A stretch of DNA of 64,000 nucleotides from Budorcas taxicolor (taxonomy: Eukaryota > Chordata > Mammalia > Artiodactyla > Bovidae): positions 178,243,170-178,307,169 of the forward strand of contig NC_068910.1 in NCBI RefSeq assembly GCF_023091745.1, in the 5' to 3' direction. The position numbers were made by a program, and so were the translations under genes. Position 1 is the stretch's first letter; each line of letters begins with the position of its first letter. Below the pieces are notes generated by a model. The model was not told the origin of the DNA and searched no databases. It worked only from the letters and a program-made list of their open reading frames with translations. Of the stretch, positions 47,311-58,352 are shown piece after piece.

Positions 47311-47782
47311 TTAAAAAAATAAGTATAGAAATTACATTAAATTCTCCATGCTGCACAGAGACTGAGATAGTCATGATATTCTTGTTTTAAATGACAAACA
47401 AGACATTTATATCTTTTTCCAAAGAACTCTGAACACTATAACAATACTCTGGAGCGGAAACAGCCATTTACATTGTCAACAGTAGGAATTCTTGCAGTCC
47501 TGTGCACATTTCGTAGATGTCCTTATATCATGTATGCTAAACCTGTGTGTAGATTCTAAGTTAAACCTTGCTTTCATCTTCTGATTTTGTCTTCAGTTTT
47601 GTTGTTCTCATTATGTAGTCTTCCATACTGTAAGTACAGGTGAGAAGGCTGTATATGGAATGAATTTAAATAAAAGACTGAACAGAAGAAGGCCAGAAGG
47701 GATGTTGGTTAGCAGAGGAGAGAGAACCAAGTTTGAGAATTTTCACAGCCCCAAGTGGGAAAATCTTAGAGCTTAAAGGCAT
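47311..47782. other. Unassigned, AT-rich
   Basis: No coding, RNA or repeat signal is seen. Confidence 0.5.
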
Positions 47783-48248
47783 TTGCCAACTAAGGTCCAT
47801 CTAGTCAAGGCTATGGTTTTTCCAGTGGTCATGTATGGATGTGAGAGTTGGACTGTGAAGAAAGCTGAGTGCCGAAGAATTGATGCTTTTGAACTGCGGT
47901 GTTGGAGAAGACTCTTGAGAGTCCCTTGGACTGCAAGGAGATCCAACCAGTCCATTCTGAAGATCAGCCCTGGGTGTTCATTGGAAGGAATGATGCTAAA
48001 GCTGAAACTCCAGTACTTTGGCCACCTCGTGAGAAGAGTTGACTCATTGGAAAAGACTCTGATGCTGGGAGGGATTGGGGCCAGGAGGAGAAGGGGACGA
48101 CCGAGGATGAGATGGCTGGATGGCATCACAGACTTGATGGACATGAGTCTGAGTGAACTCTGGGAGTTGGTGATGGACAGGGAGGCCTGGCGTGCTGTGA
48201 TTCATGGGGTTGCAAAGAGTCAGACACGACTGAACAACTGAACTGAAT
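47783..48248 (+). mobile_element. BovB 3' fragment, sense
   Basis: It begins at the [23 protein letters not shown] segment and runs to the tail (actgaacaactgaactgaat). A 152-codon frame (47783-48241) stays open to the very end, through [38 protein letters not shown]. This is the best-kept C-terminus in the window, with an apparent 3-base deletion at ILKISPG compared with ILKEISPG. Confidence 0.95.
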
Positions 48249-48369
48249 GATCATCTACTTCAGTTTCCTCTTTAACAGTCAAGAAAATGAGCCTTACAAA
48301 TGCCCCATCCTGGAGGCCTGTGGGCAAAATGCAGCCTGCAGATAAGCTGTATTTTGCCTTCAGTGCATT
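48249..48369. other. Unassigned short spacer
   Basis: It may be the leading part of the repeat that follows (tgcagcctgcagataag). Confidence 0.4.
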
Positions 48370-48450
48370 TCATTGTTAGTTAAATTTGGCTTTACCATTC
48401 AAAAATCAGGAGCTTTCACATCAATCTGTATTTCTGGATTCTCTTGGAGA
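48370..48450 (+). repeat. Old dispersed repeat, copy 2 of a local pair
   Basis: 'agttaaatttggctttacc', 'attcaaaaatcaggagct' and 'ttctggattctctt' align with 47235-47310. This copy is preceded by 'atgcagcctgcagataagc', as in some old mammalian DNA-transposon repeats, but the family is uncertain. Confidence 0.6.
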
Positions 48451-50334
48451 ATCATATTATCTTATAATCCTAGATTTTTCACAGCCTTCCCTACCAGGCC
48501 TGCCTCAGTCATTTCCAATCCTACTTGAACTTAGGTGACATTTTATTGTAACCTCTGGGCGACACAAAACTTAATGGCAGAGACAAGGCCAGAAGCAAGC
48601 TCTATACCCTTGTTCCTTCTGACTTATTCTTCTTGCCTTTCTTTGCAATTCCAGTTTTACTGATTTTTTTTTTCAGACAATACATATCCATTAAAATCCT
48701 ATTTTCTTATCCAAATTTGATAAAGATATCTGTGGATATTACATCTTAATAAAGCCACTCCACCCCCTTTAATTAAAAAAAAATTATATAATTCACTCAA
48801 CAATAGGCATGCCATTTTAGAGTCAGGATCTCGAGGGCTCATCAGCAGACAGTGAAAGGGCAGAGTGATTCCTTCCATACTGAGATACATGGTGAGTGTG
48901 ACTCCAGCTGAAAAGAAGTCATTAAGAAACTCCTAATAACCATATCGTGTACCTTCTCATTTCAGAGTCTACTCACTAGAAAGCATCACGTATTATAGCC
49001 TTTTATTAATATGTTATACTGTGTGTCGAGTGAGGCATACAGTGAAACAAGATTTCCACTGCCAGACAACAAATTAAACCAAAAACTATCCATGCAGTCT
49101 TACTCAGCTTCTAGAAATATGCATTAGATACATTCAAATTGGTAAATTCAGCTATCGTAGTGTGTTCATGACAGCATTCATTGTTAACTTTGTCTTTTCT
49201 GAAAAACATACCAAATCCTATAATATGGTTTTATATAATATCGTTAGATATATTTATATAGAATGCTTGCTGCTTTTTAAAACCTTTTTTTTCAACTAAA
49301 TGTTTACTTATCCTCACCATGGCCACTGTGTATGTCACAGCATGGTTTATAATTAATAGCTTCTTGGCTTTGACTGGGGCTTTTTAAAGAAAACAACTCG
49401 AGGAGCTACTTCAGATATCATGGACAGGGAATGTGCTAAATAGCACATCCCATGCACTGTAACTGATGTAATTAATGGCCTATTTCTGTACATTTCATAT
49501 ATGTATGACATGATCAGCATACCTCCATACTCTCAGCAGAACAATTATCTCCAGATTTTTCCAGAAAAGTCACTAGGTAGTACTTTAAAACCATTAAAGC
49601 CATATTACTGACTGAAGAGGATAACAAGTTCTGTAATAAGAGTGAGGATTCTGGCCAAAATGTTTGTCAGTTCATTGAAATTCATACCCCTGTAAATGAC
49701 AGAGTGAAAACATTCATCTTTGACTCTTATTATAATTGAAGGCACTAACAGTTTATAAGCATCATTCTCTGAGGATGTCTAAGCTGCATTTAGATAATTA
49801 CTTTTTGCTTTGACATCTTATTTGGCATATAATCAAACTCTATTGCCCTGGAGACCTTGTCCTGAAGGTTTCCATGGCTATATTTACTGTCCTGCTAAGT
49901 ATGAAGCTTATGGACTTCTGTACTCTGTCTCTTCCTCTAAGTTACTGGTTATTAAATTGATTTATATCTGATTAGTAAGATCATATCCTTACCACAAGTC
50001 TTCCAATAAATTCTAGACTATTTTGGACTGCATGGAAGTGTCCAGGAGTATAAAAAAAGGTAAATGAGAACTAATTCCTTCAAAGGAAGATGCTTGGGTT
50101 CCTCTGTGTATTAAAATCTAACACATCTGCCTTTTAAATCTGGCCTCCATTAAACCCTCCTCCTGCCAAACTAGCCCACCAGCAGGGTCTGTTCACACCT
50201 TCTGCTTTCCTGCTTTCTTATTCTATCTGAATCCCCAGTCCTATCTTCCCCATCAACTTTTACTCAGCTTTTGGGACTTGGCTTCCTCACATCTTGGTTA
50301 TAAGATCTGCTTTTGGAAAAACCAAGCTTATGTC
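48451..50334. other. Unassigned, mostly AT-rich
   Basis: No exon, RNA gene or nameable repeat. This is one of the longest repeat-poor stretches in the second half of the window. Confidence 0.5.
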
Positions 50335-50800
50335 TCCAGAGTCTATTCCAGGCCCTGAGCCAAGCCCCAAGGCTCTGAGGATGGCAGCACCTAGGGCCCT
50401 GCTTTCGGGGCACTGCTGTCTGATGGGAGAGACCGTGGCCACACTGTGCATCCAGAGCTTTGACAGAGGAATTCCCAGAGGGCTGTGTGTGCTCAGAGAG
50501 GGACATTGACTCCAAAGATGAGGCAAATGGAAGTACAGCTGGATCATCAGAGGTCACCCGAGGAAGAGGCATGCAGAGAGAGATGATCATAGCAGACCAT
50601 GAGAAGGGCACCGAGGCTCAGAGAAATGAGGATAGGATTCTCTTGGGCTAGTCTAGATCCTGAAGTGGGAGGGAACAGTGGTGGGAGATGCAGCCAGAGA
50701 GGTGAGCTGGGGAAGATGTTAAGAGTCCCATCTCGTGTGTGAAGGAGTTTGGCTTTTATACTGAGTTATCAGGAAGTACAGAACTGACAAGATCATCCCT
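50335..50800 (-). mobile_element. L2 LINE 3' region, antisense (GC-rich)
   Basis: 'attccaggccctgagcc', 'agggccctgctttcggg', 'tctgatgggagagac' and 'aaggagtttggctttt' follow the antisense L2 3' UTR order. The locally raised GC explains long open frames on both strands (50264-50611 minus, 50294-50509 plus), which are not genes. Confidence 0.55.
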
Positions 50801-51115
50801 AAGGTTTCTTAGTTTTGAAGACCTTAATTCTCTGACCCCAACTCTCTTCTACTTAACGCACTTGCCCAAAACTAACTTGAATGGCATAGTGCCTTACTTA
50901 TGTTATATCCTTTATAATGGGCTTTGCATATTGTAGGTGATTAAAAATAGCTTGCAGTTTTGTTTTATTTTACAGTTATACTCTGGGAGGCAGAAACTAT
51001 ATCTTATCTGCAGTTTTATCTATACATGCCCAGTACTACAAATATTAAATGAGTGAATGAAAGATACAGGTGGCACCCCAGCCTGAATCCATGTCATCTT
51101 GCTTTCACTGACCCC
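50801..51115. other. Unassigned
   Basis: No coding, RNA or repeat signal is seen. Confidence 0.5.
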
Positions 51116-51127
51116 AAGGTTCAAGAG

Positions 51128-51340
51128 GGCTTCCCTGTTGGCTGAGAAAGTCAAACAATTCTCTTGTAATTCAAGTGACCCAGGGTTGATCCCTGGGTTG
51201 GGAAGATTCCCTGGAGGAGGAAATGGCAACCCACTCCAGTACTCTTGCCTGGAGAATCCCATGGACAAAGGGGCCTGGCAGGTTATAGTCCATAGGGTCA
51301 CAAAGAGTCTGATACAACTGGGTGACTATCCACAATGATG
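51128..51340 (+). mobile_element. Bov-tA SINE, TSD present
   Basis: The degraded head 'gggcttccctgttggctg' precedes the tail ending 'gatacaactgggtgac'. The flank aaggttcaagag (51116-51127) / aaggtttaaaag (51341-51352) matches at 10 of 12. Confidence 0.93.
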
Positions 51341-51352
51341 AAGGTTTAAAAG

Positions 51353-51571
51353 CCTGAATGAAAACATGTTTCCTTTATTTTTGCTGCAAAAATACTGGCT
51401 GAAGGCCTAGGAGATCCCAGGACTGGGACATACAACATGGACTGTGACAGTTACAATTGCTGTCCTCATGGATTCTTTATTCTACGTTTTCCCTTGCCTT
51501 TCTGCCCTTATCCATGTAATTACCAGGGTTCAGCAAAATTAGACACCCCTCCAACATAAATCTCCATAAAT
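51353..51571. other. Unassigned short spacer
   Basis: No coding, RNA or repeat signal is seen. Confidence 0.5.
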
Positions 51572-51705
51572 GGAAAAGGAAATGACAACCCACTCTAGTA
51601 TTCTTGTCTGGAAAATCCTATGGACAGAGGAACCTGGTGGGCTACAGTCCATGGGGTCACAAAAGAGTCAGACATGACACATGACTTAGGGACTAAACAA
51701 ACTCA
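51572..51705 (+). mobile_element. 5'-truncated Bov-tA SINE
   Basis: It starts within the tail (ggaaaaggaaatgacaaccc) and lacks the tRNA-like head. It ends 'gactaaacaaact'. A short duplication, cataaat, at 51565-51571 and 51706-51712 is the likely target site. Confidence 0.88.
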
Positions 51706-51712
51706 CATAAAT

Positions 51713-52194
51713 CACGGGAAATAATTTCACAGGATCTGGAGCCCTGCTTGGAATTAAATTATTCTTTATATTTCTGTTTTATTGTTGCTTCCACATATTT
51801 TGGTATAGTGGAAAGATCGTGGAATGACATGTCAAACAGACTGGATTTGAATTTTCATTCTGCCATTAATACATGTATAATTTTTGCACAGTCTACCTTC
51901 TCTAATCTTGTTTATCCAACAGAAAAGCTGAGCTCACTAGGACAACACATGGTACTTGTTGGATGCACAGTAGATGCCAGTTTCCTAGTCTTCTGTTTGA
52001 TTTTCTTAGTAAGGACATTGATTTCATCATGAAGCAGAGTGATGAGAAGAACTTGCGGTAAAGCATTTGAGGTTCTCCTGGTGTCAGATGTCAGAGGAGC
52101 ACAAAATCATTTTAGGCCTATGCCACTTGAGGACAACGGTGGGAAATGCCAGACTGGTCAAAACAAATGGATAGTAAGAATAGAAGTTTTATGT
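51713..52194. other. Unassigned
   Basis: Frames at 51748-52032 and 52039-52269 are not supported by any recognised protein. Confidence 0.5.
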
Positions 52195-52345
52195 CTTATC
52201 AATGTGCATATTAAATGTCTTATAATAACCCTAAGAGGCTGTTGGCATTCATCTCCATTTCACACTTGAGAAATGTGAGGCTCAGAGAAGCAAGCTTGCC
52301 CGAAATTCATGCATAAGCTGAGATTCGACTCAAAGTACATTCACC
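52195..52345 (+). mobile_element. MIR SINE remnant
   Basis: 'catctccatttcacacttgag' then 'gtgaggctcagagaagcaag' match the MIR core and 3' part in sense. Confidence 0.7.
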
Positions 52346-53084
52346 ATCAAACAATCAAGCCTTTTCTTCCAAGCTACAACATATGGACACTGTCAATTAT
52401 GAAAAAAGTAAAGTACTGCTGTCCAAGTTATGGCCTACCACTGATTGTAAGTTCTAAAAAGCAGAGACATATTTTTCAAAGTCTAAGAAAAATATCAGGA
52501 AAAGTGTGCCATTACAGCTATATTCAGAAGCATAAGTCATTAATTTTGTGTGTGTTGGTTAAGTTCTAGCCAAGAAAACTTACTGAACAGTTGGGCTGAA
52601 AGGCACTGAGCAGAGCAGTAACTCCATCAAAATGTTCCCCTGGACACTTGATACGCTTCTCTAGAAACATTGCGATACTGTGTATTATAAAACGTTTCCA
52701 TTCTCATGTGTTTATGTATGTCATGTATAATGCATGACATGTAACACATGTAGGTTCAGACTATTAGCTTTCATAATTGTCTCTCCTGATTTCACCTGTT
52801 GATGACATAAAGCTGAGATGGAGCCCATTCTTTGCCAAATTATAGAGTAAATGAAATTAGGATTTAGGGTGCCATTAGTTTTTAAGACTCCTGCTCACCT
52901 CCTGATGATGCCTCTGCTTTCCTTGTACCCTGGATTTCAGTTTCTACCATGTTTCTCTGTCCACAAGGTCAGTTTGTGCTCTAACCTGATCTGGAATTTC
53001 CCTGACTGATCAGTAAGTATTGAGATTAATTCACTCTACAGTTATTATTAATAACAGCAAAAAAAAAAAATAATAATAATGTGT
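52346..53084. other. Unassigned
   Basis: A poly-A plus TAA run lies at about 53059-53081. Nothing else is seen. Confidence 0.5.
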
Positions 53085-53096
53085 TTCTTCCAAGCA

Positions 53097-53292
53097 CACG
53101 TGCATGCTCAGGCCCTCATTCGTGGGCAACTCTTTGTGATCCCATGGACTGTACTCTGCCAAGCTCCTCTGTCCATGGGATTTTTCCAGGCAAGTATGCT
53201 GGAGTGGGTTGCCATTTCCTTCTCCAGGGTTCAAACCTGGGTCTACTGCATTAGAGGCAGATTCCTTTACCACTGAGCCACCTGGGAAGCCC
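53097..53292 (-). mobile_element. Bov-tA SINE, antisense, TSD present
   Basis: It reads from tail (ctcattcgtgggcaactc) to reversed head (actgagccacctgggaagc). The flank ttcttccaagca (53085-53096) / ttcttctaagca (53293-53304) matches at 11 of 12. Confidence 0.93.
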
Positions 53293-53304
53293 TTCTTCTA
53301 AGCA

Positions 53305-53655
53305 TGCTTGGAACCAACGGAGAAAAATAGTGGAGGAGTGAGAGCTGGTGTATCAGGCATAACATGAGGTTCTGGTGTCATTAGAAGTAAAGGCATGTTT
53401 GGACAGGTAGTAGAATATCCCATGAGCAATTACTCTATTATAAAGGAAGAAACGAGGCAGAAATTACTGATGGAATTTTATTAACTGTGTGTGTGAGGGA
53501 AGAGGGGTGAAGAAACTACATTTGTAAAGGTGCACAAAGAGTGGATTGATCTCATTGTTCTCAAGTCCTAGGAAAAAAATGCACATTTTTTTTTAACAGC
53601 AACTAGGTATAAACATAAATTTTGCGATAGCAATTTTTGTGTCTCTTTTAAAAGT
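53305..53655. other. Unassigned
   Basis: No coding, RNA or repeat signal is seen. Confidence 0.5.
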
Positions 53656-53674
53656 ATGTGTGTGTGTGTGTGTG
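53656..53674. repeat. TG microsatellite at a SINE tail
   Basis: A run of TG units directly precedes the reversed tail of the following SINE and probably grew from that tail. Confidence 0.85.
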
Positions 53675-53675
53675 C

Positions 53676-53883
53676 CTGCACGCTCGCTAAGTTGTGTTTG
53701 ACTCTTTGTGACCCTGTGGACTGTATTCCACCAGTCTCCTCTGTCCATGGAATTGTCCAGACAAGAGTACCAGAGTGGGTTGCCATTTCCTCCTTCAGGG
53801 GATCTTCCTAGCCCAGGGATCAAACTCATATCTCCTGCACTGGCACGCAGATTTTTTTACCATTGCACCAACTGGGAAGCCCC
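53676..53883 (-). mobile_element. Bov-tA SINE, antisense
   Basis: It reads from tail (cgctaagttgtgtttgactc) to reversed head (ccaactgggaagcccc). The head is degraded (accattgcaccaa). Confidence 0.92.
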
Positions 53884-55125
53884 CAGACTGCAAAATATTA
53901 CAAAAATCTTCTCGTGCGTTTCAGGTAACTTTTTCTACGCAAAAGCCTGGCGAGTTAGGAAAGTATTCCTCCATCAGACAACTTGCTATATCCCAGCCTG
54001 CTGCCCAGTGTCTCCTTATCCCAGGACCTCTGGCAGGTGTGTCCTTGTGTGTCAGGGGCTCTGGTCCCATCCAGCTACTGACTTCATATTCTCTTGATAG
54101 CTGCCTTCCCTATATCACCTGGTTAGTTGGGGCCCATGGCAGGAACTGTTTTCTCAGTTACTGCAAAGTGTTAAGTAAGTCCCAGAGCCTAAGAGGCATA
54201 ATTGTGAAGTCAGTGAGAACCGAAACTCCAGGGCAGTGTTATCGAGGTGACAGTGACTTTAAATGGAAAGTGCTTCGTCACAGCTATGCTGGAAGCCAGC
54301 AAATAGCTAGTTGAACCATCACTCTGTTAACAGGCAAAAGGCAACAATTTTCATGTACTCATCCCTGTGCTGCCTTGCATTTAGAAACTCCCTGCAAACT
54401 CACATACTTAAGAGTGTAGGGAAAATAAAGCAAAACAGCCAGGAAATGGAACATGTTGCCAGTCTTCTAGGGTCTTCTAAACCGCACAGCTTACAAGGCA
54501 CACTGTTGCCAGTGTACCGTTAACGTTCATTGCCACATTCTCCTCTTCTCGTGGCGCTGTTAACTATGTGGGGAAGCCCTGCAAACTCTCTGCAAGCTTT
54601 GACAGGCAGCCATTCACAGGGCCTCCTGTGACCATTCCAGCTTCGAGATGCAGAAAAGAGTTTTCTGTCAGCAGGATTCATTTACATTCCAACTGACAAG
54701 GTTTCGGTCTCAGAGTCTTTGTTTTATGCTATGGTGTCTGTTCAAATTAACAGTAAGCTCAGTTGTGCTCTTCTGACCAAGGGTCACATTCTCATCTGGT
54801 GACTTGCTCTGGGAGGGTGCAAATTGCATTATAACAAAGGCCACGGCTGTTAACTTGCTTTTACAAGAGAATATCAGAATCTCCCTTATGCATAAAACCA
54901 TTGGTGTGTACATTAATTTTACTTCATTGGCTGCCAGATCTACCATTTTTTTTCCCCTTATTGTGGAGTGAAAGATTCTATACAAGATTGTGAGGCTCTT
55001 AGGAACTGAATATCTTCTGTGATTTCTTTAAAAGATGATTCCCAGAATGACTTGGGAATTACTGTGGCTTCAGGTCAAGAGGCTTTGATCCTGTCTTGTG
55101 AGCTAATGACTCCAAGATTCCATGC
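53884..55125. other. Unassigned, moderately GC-rich in parts
   Basis: A 179-codon frame (53775-54314) starts inside the SINE and runs into unique sequence. It overlaps another frame, matches nothing I recognise and has no promoter or splice support. Confidence 0.5.
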
Positions 55126-55219
55126 GAGAGTGTTAGTTGCTCAGTCATATCCTACTCTTTGTGATCCCATGGACTGTAGCCCACCAGGCTCCTCTGTCCA
55201 TGGAATTCTCCAGGCAAGA
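55126..55219 (-). mobile_element. Bov-tA SINE tail fragment, antisense
   Basis: Only the tail half is present (gtgttagttgctcagtc to attctccaggcaagat). It is 5'-truncated, with no secure target-site duplication. Confidence 0.88.
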
Positions 55220-55610
55220 TAGGACCATAGTTTGTGCTGGCATGTTAAGAGTGAGTCTGTGCATTCGAGGCAGATATGTGTCAGGAAAATACCAATGGCA
55301 CTCATGGTGGGGAAGTGGGATTGGATAGATAGACGTGAATAAATCAATGGCCTCTGCAATCACTGATGTTTGTGAGACTTTAAGTCCTTCCAATGACAAA
55401 ATCTACTGAGGCTCAAATGTATAAATTGATCCATTTTTAAAAGGCAAAATTATTTACAAATTAGCAAAAGAAAATTCTCAAGTTTAAAAAATTGATTTAT
55501 AATTTTAAAAAAATCCCTTAGGCCTAGAAACTTTTAGAATTTTAAAGTTCAAAGAAAATCATCTTCTAAATGATTTATTTTTGAGATTTTTACTTTTAAA
55601 ATTCAATTCT
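55220..55610. other. Unassigned, AT-rich
   Basis: No coding, RNA or repeat signal is seen. Confidence 0.5.
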
Positions 55611-55622
55611 ATGCTGAAACAT

Positions 55623-55811
55623 GTGAAAAAGTGAAAGTCATGTCCAACTCTTTGCAACCCCACCAGGATTCTCCATCCATGGAATTCTCCAGGCAAGAAT
55701 ATTGGAGTGGGTAGCCATCCCTTCTCCAGGGGATCTTCTTGACACAGGGATCAAACCTGGGTCTTTGCATTGCAGGCAGATTCTTTACCATCTGACCCAC
55801 CAGGGAAGCCC
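55623..55811 (-). mobile_element. Bov-tA SINE, antisense, TSD present
   Basis: It reads from tail (gtgaaaaagtgaaagtc) to reversed head (cccaccagggaagccc). The flank atgctgaaacat (55611-55622) / atgctgaatcat (55812-55823) matches at 11 of 12. About 17 bases are missing at 'gcaaccccaccagg'. Confidence 0.94.
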
Positions 55812-55987
55812 ATGCTGAATCATATCATAGTGGCCAAATTTACCAATGGGATATGTTGTTTGGTAGGGACCAATTTCTGTCTACATATGGACTGATCTCT
55901 CCAACAACTAGGATAGGGATATAGTTATAGCTATATCATATCTAAAACAAAGTTCATGGTTCAGAAGGAACTACTCTCTTGTTCATG

Positions 55988-56196
55988 AGAAAAAAAAAAA
56001 AAAATGTAGTCACTCGGTCATGTCTGAATCTTTGCAACCCTGTGGACTCTAGCCTGTCAGACTCCTCTGTCCACAGCAGAATTACTGGAGTGGATCGCCA
56101 TTCCCTTCTCCAGGGGACCTTCCCAACCCAGGAATTGAATCCAGGTGTCCTGCATTGCAAATAGATTCTTTACCATCTGAGTAACCAGGGGAGACT
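55988..56196 (-). mobile_element. Bov-tA SINE, antisense, 13-bp TSD
   Basis: Its tail has become a run of about 14 A on the plus strand (55990-56003). The reversed head ends 'catctgagtaaccagggg'. Perfect copies of tctcttgttcatg lie at 55975-55987 and 56197-56209. Confidence 0.95.
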
Positions 56197-56209
56197 TCTC
56201 TTGTTCATG

Positions 56210-56649
56210 GCCATTAGTAAATGAGTCTGTTAGCTTGAGTTTGACAGATTTTTCAGCTCACATCCGGGAAACCCAGTCATTAAATCTTACGTTCACATGG
56301 TAACTTTGGTGAAAAAGCAGGCACCATTTTCCTCATCTATCAGTAGGTGGGAAACAACTAGACCACATGCTCTTACACCATTGGAGTTGAGTGGGTTGGC
56401 CATGGCATTTGATGAATGGTGAACAAAAGTCATGTGTTCCATCTGTGTTCTGTGAAGAAGCTGTTGTGCTTTTTTATCCTTTGCTCTTCTAGTAGCTAGT
56501 TGCACATGATGGGGCCATAAAGGTTACAGTGCTGCAAAATTGAAGGAATTTGGTTTTTTCTGGGATTGAGGGGGAGAACCACATTTGCCAGCCAGCTATA
56601 CCATCTTGGGCTATTAGATGAATGAGAAATATTAGCTTCCTATTCTGTT
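56210..56649. other. Unassigned
   Basis: No coding, RNA or repeat signal is seen. Confidence 0.5.
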
Positions 56650-56835
56650 TGAATTATTACATGTCTTGGAATGTGTCCTATGTATTATACCAAGCATTTT
56701 TATACCTATTTTCTCATTTAATCTTCAGATAGTTATGAACATAAATATTATTCCCAGGTTCTGAATGACTAGAGATTGACAGTTGTTATAGGGCAACTAA
56801 GTATCAGCACTAGAATCTTAATTTGTTAATTTTCA
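56650..56835 (+). mobile_element. MIR SINE remnant
   Basis: The order 'ctatgtattataccaagcat', 'cctattttctcatttaatc', 'aatattattcccaggtt' and 'agggcaactaagtatcagc' follows MIR in sense. Confidence 0.65.
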
Positions 56836-57357
56836 TAACAGTTTTGACACCCTAACCTTTGGGAATTAAAATCTGAAAATGCTCCTAAGTTTGTAATTAG
56901 AATCTTATACAATGTTTACTGTTTAAAACTTTCATAAACTACTGACTAGGTTTGCTAAGTGTTTTACTAAGTGACTTCCTTTAGCAGAAATTAATAAATT
57001 AAAAAAATCTCCCATCAATCATACTGCCTTAAGAAGTTCTTAATTTATATAGTTTGCAAACAAGTGTCTTTATATTCCACAGAATTTTCAGAATGTTTGA
57101 CTGTGACCATTAAAGGGCATATTTTAACTAAATTTCTTTTGTTCTAGTCTTTTCCAAACTCTGTAATTATGAAACTAGCAGATTTGGTCAAGCTGGAGCC
57201 ATGAGAATGAAAATCTATTTCTACATATCATCAGGAGATTGAATGCTCCAAGATGGACAAATAGGCCTTTTTGTTTTTAAAGATTTGTTTGGAACACACA
57301 CCCATATCACTTTATATTAGATGTTAGGTTAGATTTCTACAGTATTTGCCTACCTAT
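56836..57357. other. Unassigned, AT-rich
   Basis: No coding, RNA or repeat signal is seen. Confidence 0.5.
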
Positions 57358-57926
57358 TGAGAGGGTAACAAACAGGAAGTCTAGGAATCTCCAAAGGGAG
57401 GAAATAGGCTGCACGTGTCAAGCTTTTTTTATCTCTCTAAGTGGCAGGTGGAAACAAACTACAAGTGTCAGATTTTTTCCTTCTCTATACAATTTAAAAG
57501 GTTTCTCTTAAAATTTGTGTTGCCTTGATGACACCTGGCTCCACCTGAACTTCACTTTTCTCAAACCTTGAGCTAACCAATGCATTTTTCCAATGGAAAT
57601 GGTTTTCTTAAGCTATGTTAATGAACTATGTATCTGCCCTAGACTCTGTCTTTCTTCAAGTCAGTTCGCTTAAGACTCAGAACCCATCAGGGCTCAACAA
57701 ACCAGTATGTTTTACTCATACATTGTTCTCCTAATCTATGTTAATGAAACTATATATTTACTTGGAAAACTGCCTTTCTTCAAGATTCATGTCAATCATT
57801 TTATGGCCCGGGATGACTCACCTGGTACCAGTGTTATCTCAAAATGCATGTTGTGAGTGAGGGGCCTGGTGCCACTCTGAGTTTTGAGACATCTCCTTTC
57901 TCTAATTAACAGCTTGCTGATAAAGA

Positions 57927-58131
57927 AAGTGAAGTAGCTCAGTTGTGTCAGACTTTTTGTGACCCCATGGACTGTAGCCTACCAGGCTTTTCCGTCCATG
58001 GGATTTTCCAGGCAAGAATACTGGAGTGGGTTGCCATTTCCTTCTCCAGGGCATCTTCCCAACCCAGGAATTGAACCCAGGTCTCCCACATTGTAGGCAG
58101 ACACTTTATCGTCTGAGCCAGCAGGGAAGTC
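57927..58131 (-). mobile_element. Bov-tA SINE nested in the LTR, antisense
   Basis: It reads from tail (agtgaagtagctcagttg) to reversed head (ctgagccagcagggaagtc). It inserted after the LTR. Confidence 0.94.
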
Positions 58132-58227
58132 CAATAGGTATATAACATACTGCTAAAGGCTGTCAGAGGGGCACTCTTTCTTCCCTCTTCTTGCGTCTAT
58201 GTCAGAAGCTTTCTCTATCTCTTTTGT

Positions 58228-58246
58228 ACTTTAATAAAACTTTATT
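58228..58246 (+). promoter_or_regulatory. LTR polyadenylation signal region
   Basis: The AATAAA hexamer lies inside 'tttaataaaactttatt', at the expected R-region position of the LTR. Activity cannot be judged. Confidence 0.6.
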
Positions 58247-58352
58247 ATACAAAAGCTCTGAGTGATCAAGACTTGTCACTGGCCTCGGATTGAATTCCTC
58301 TCCTCTGGAAGCCAATAATCCTGTTGCCTTTCACAGCTCAGCAACAACTTTT

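Larger units (their letters stand above)
57358..58352 (+). mobile_element. Solo endogenous retrovirus LTR (bovid type), split by a SINE
   Basis: The sequence follows a known bovid ERV LTR from about 57358 to the end near 'cagcaacaactttt'. Diagnostic parts are 'aagctatgttaatgaac', 'gatgactcacctggtacc' and the R/U5 segment with a polyadenylation signal (actttaataaaactttatt, near 58227-58245), then 'agctctgagtgatcaagac'. No gag, pol or env lies on either side, so it is a solo LTR left by recombination. Ends are approximate and the target duplication was not found. A Bov-tA SINE interrupts it at 57927-58131. Confidence 0.75.

Noticed and set aside
53775..54314. 179-codon plus-strand open frame as a possible gene
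   Set aside because: It starts inside an antisense SINE, overlaps another frame and contains no recognised domain. It has no promoter or splice support.
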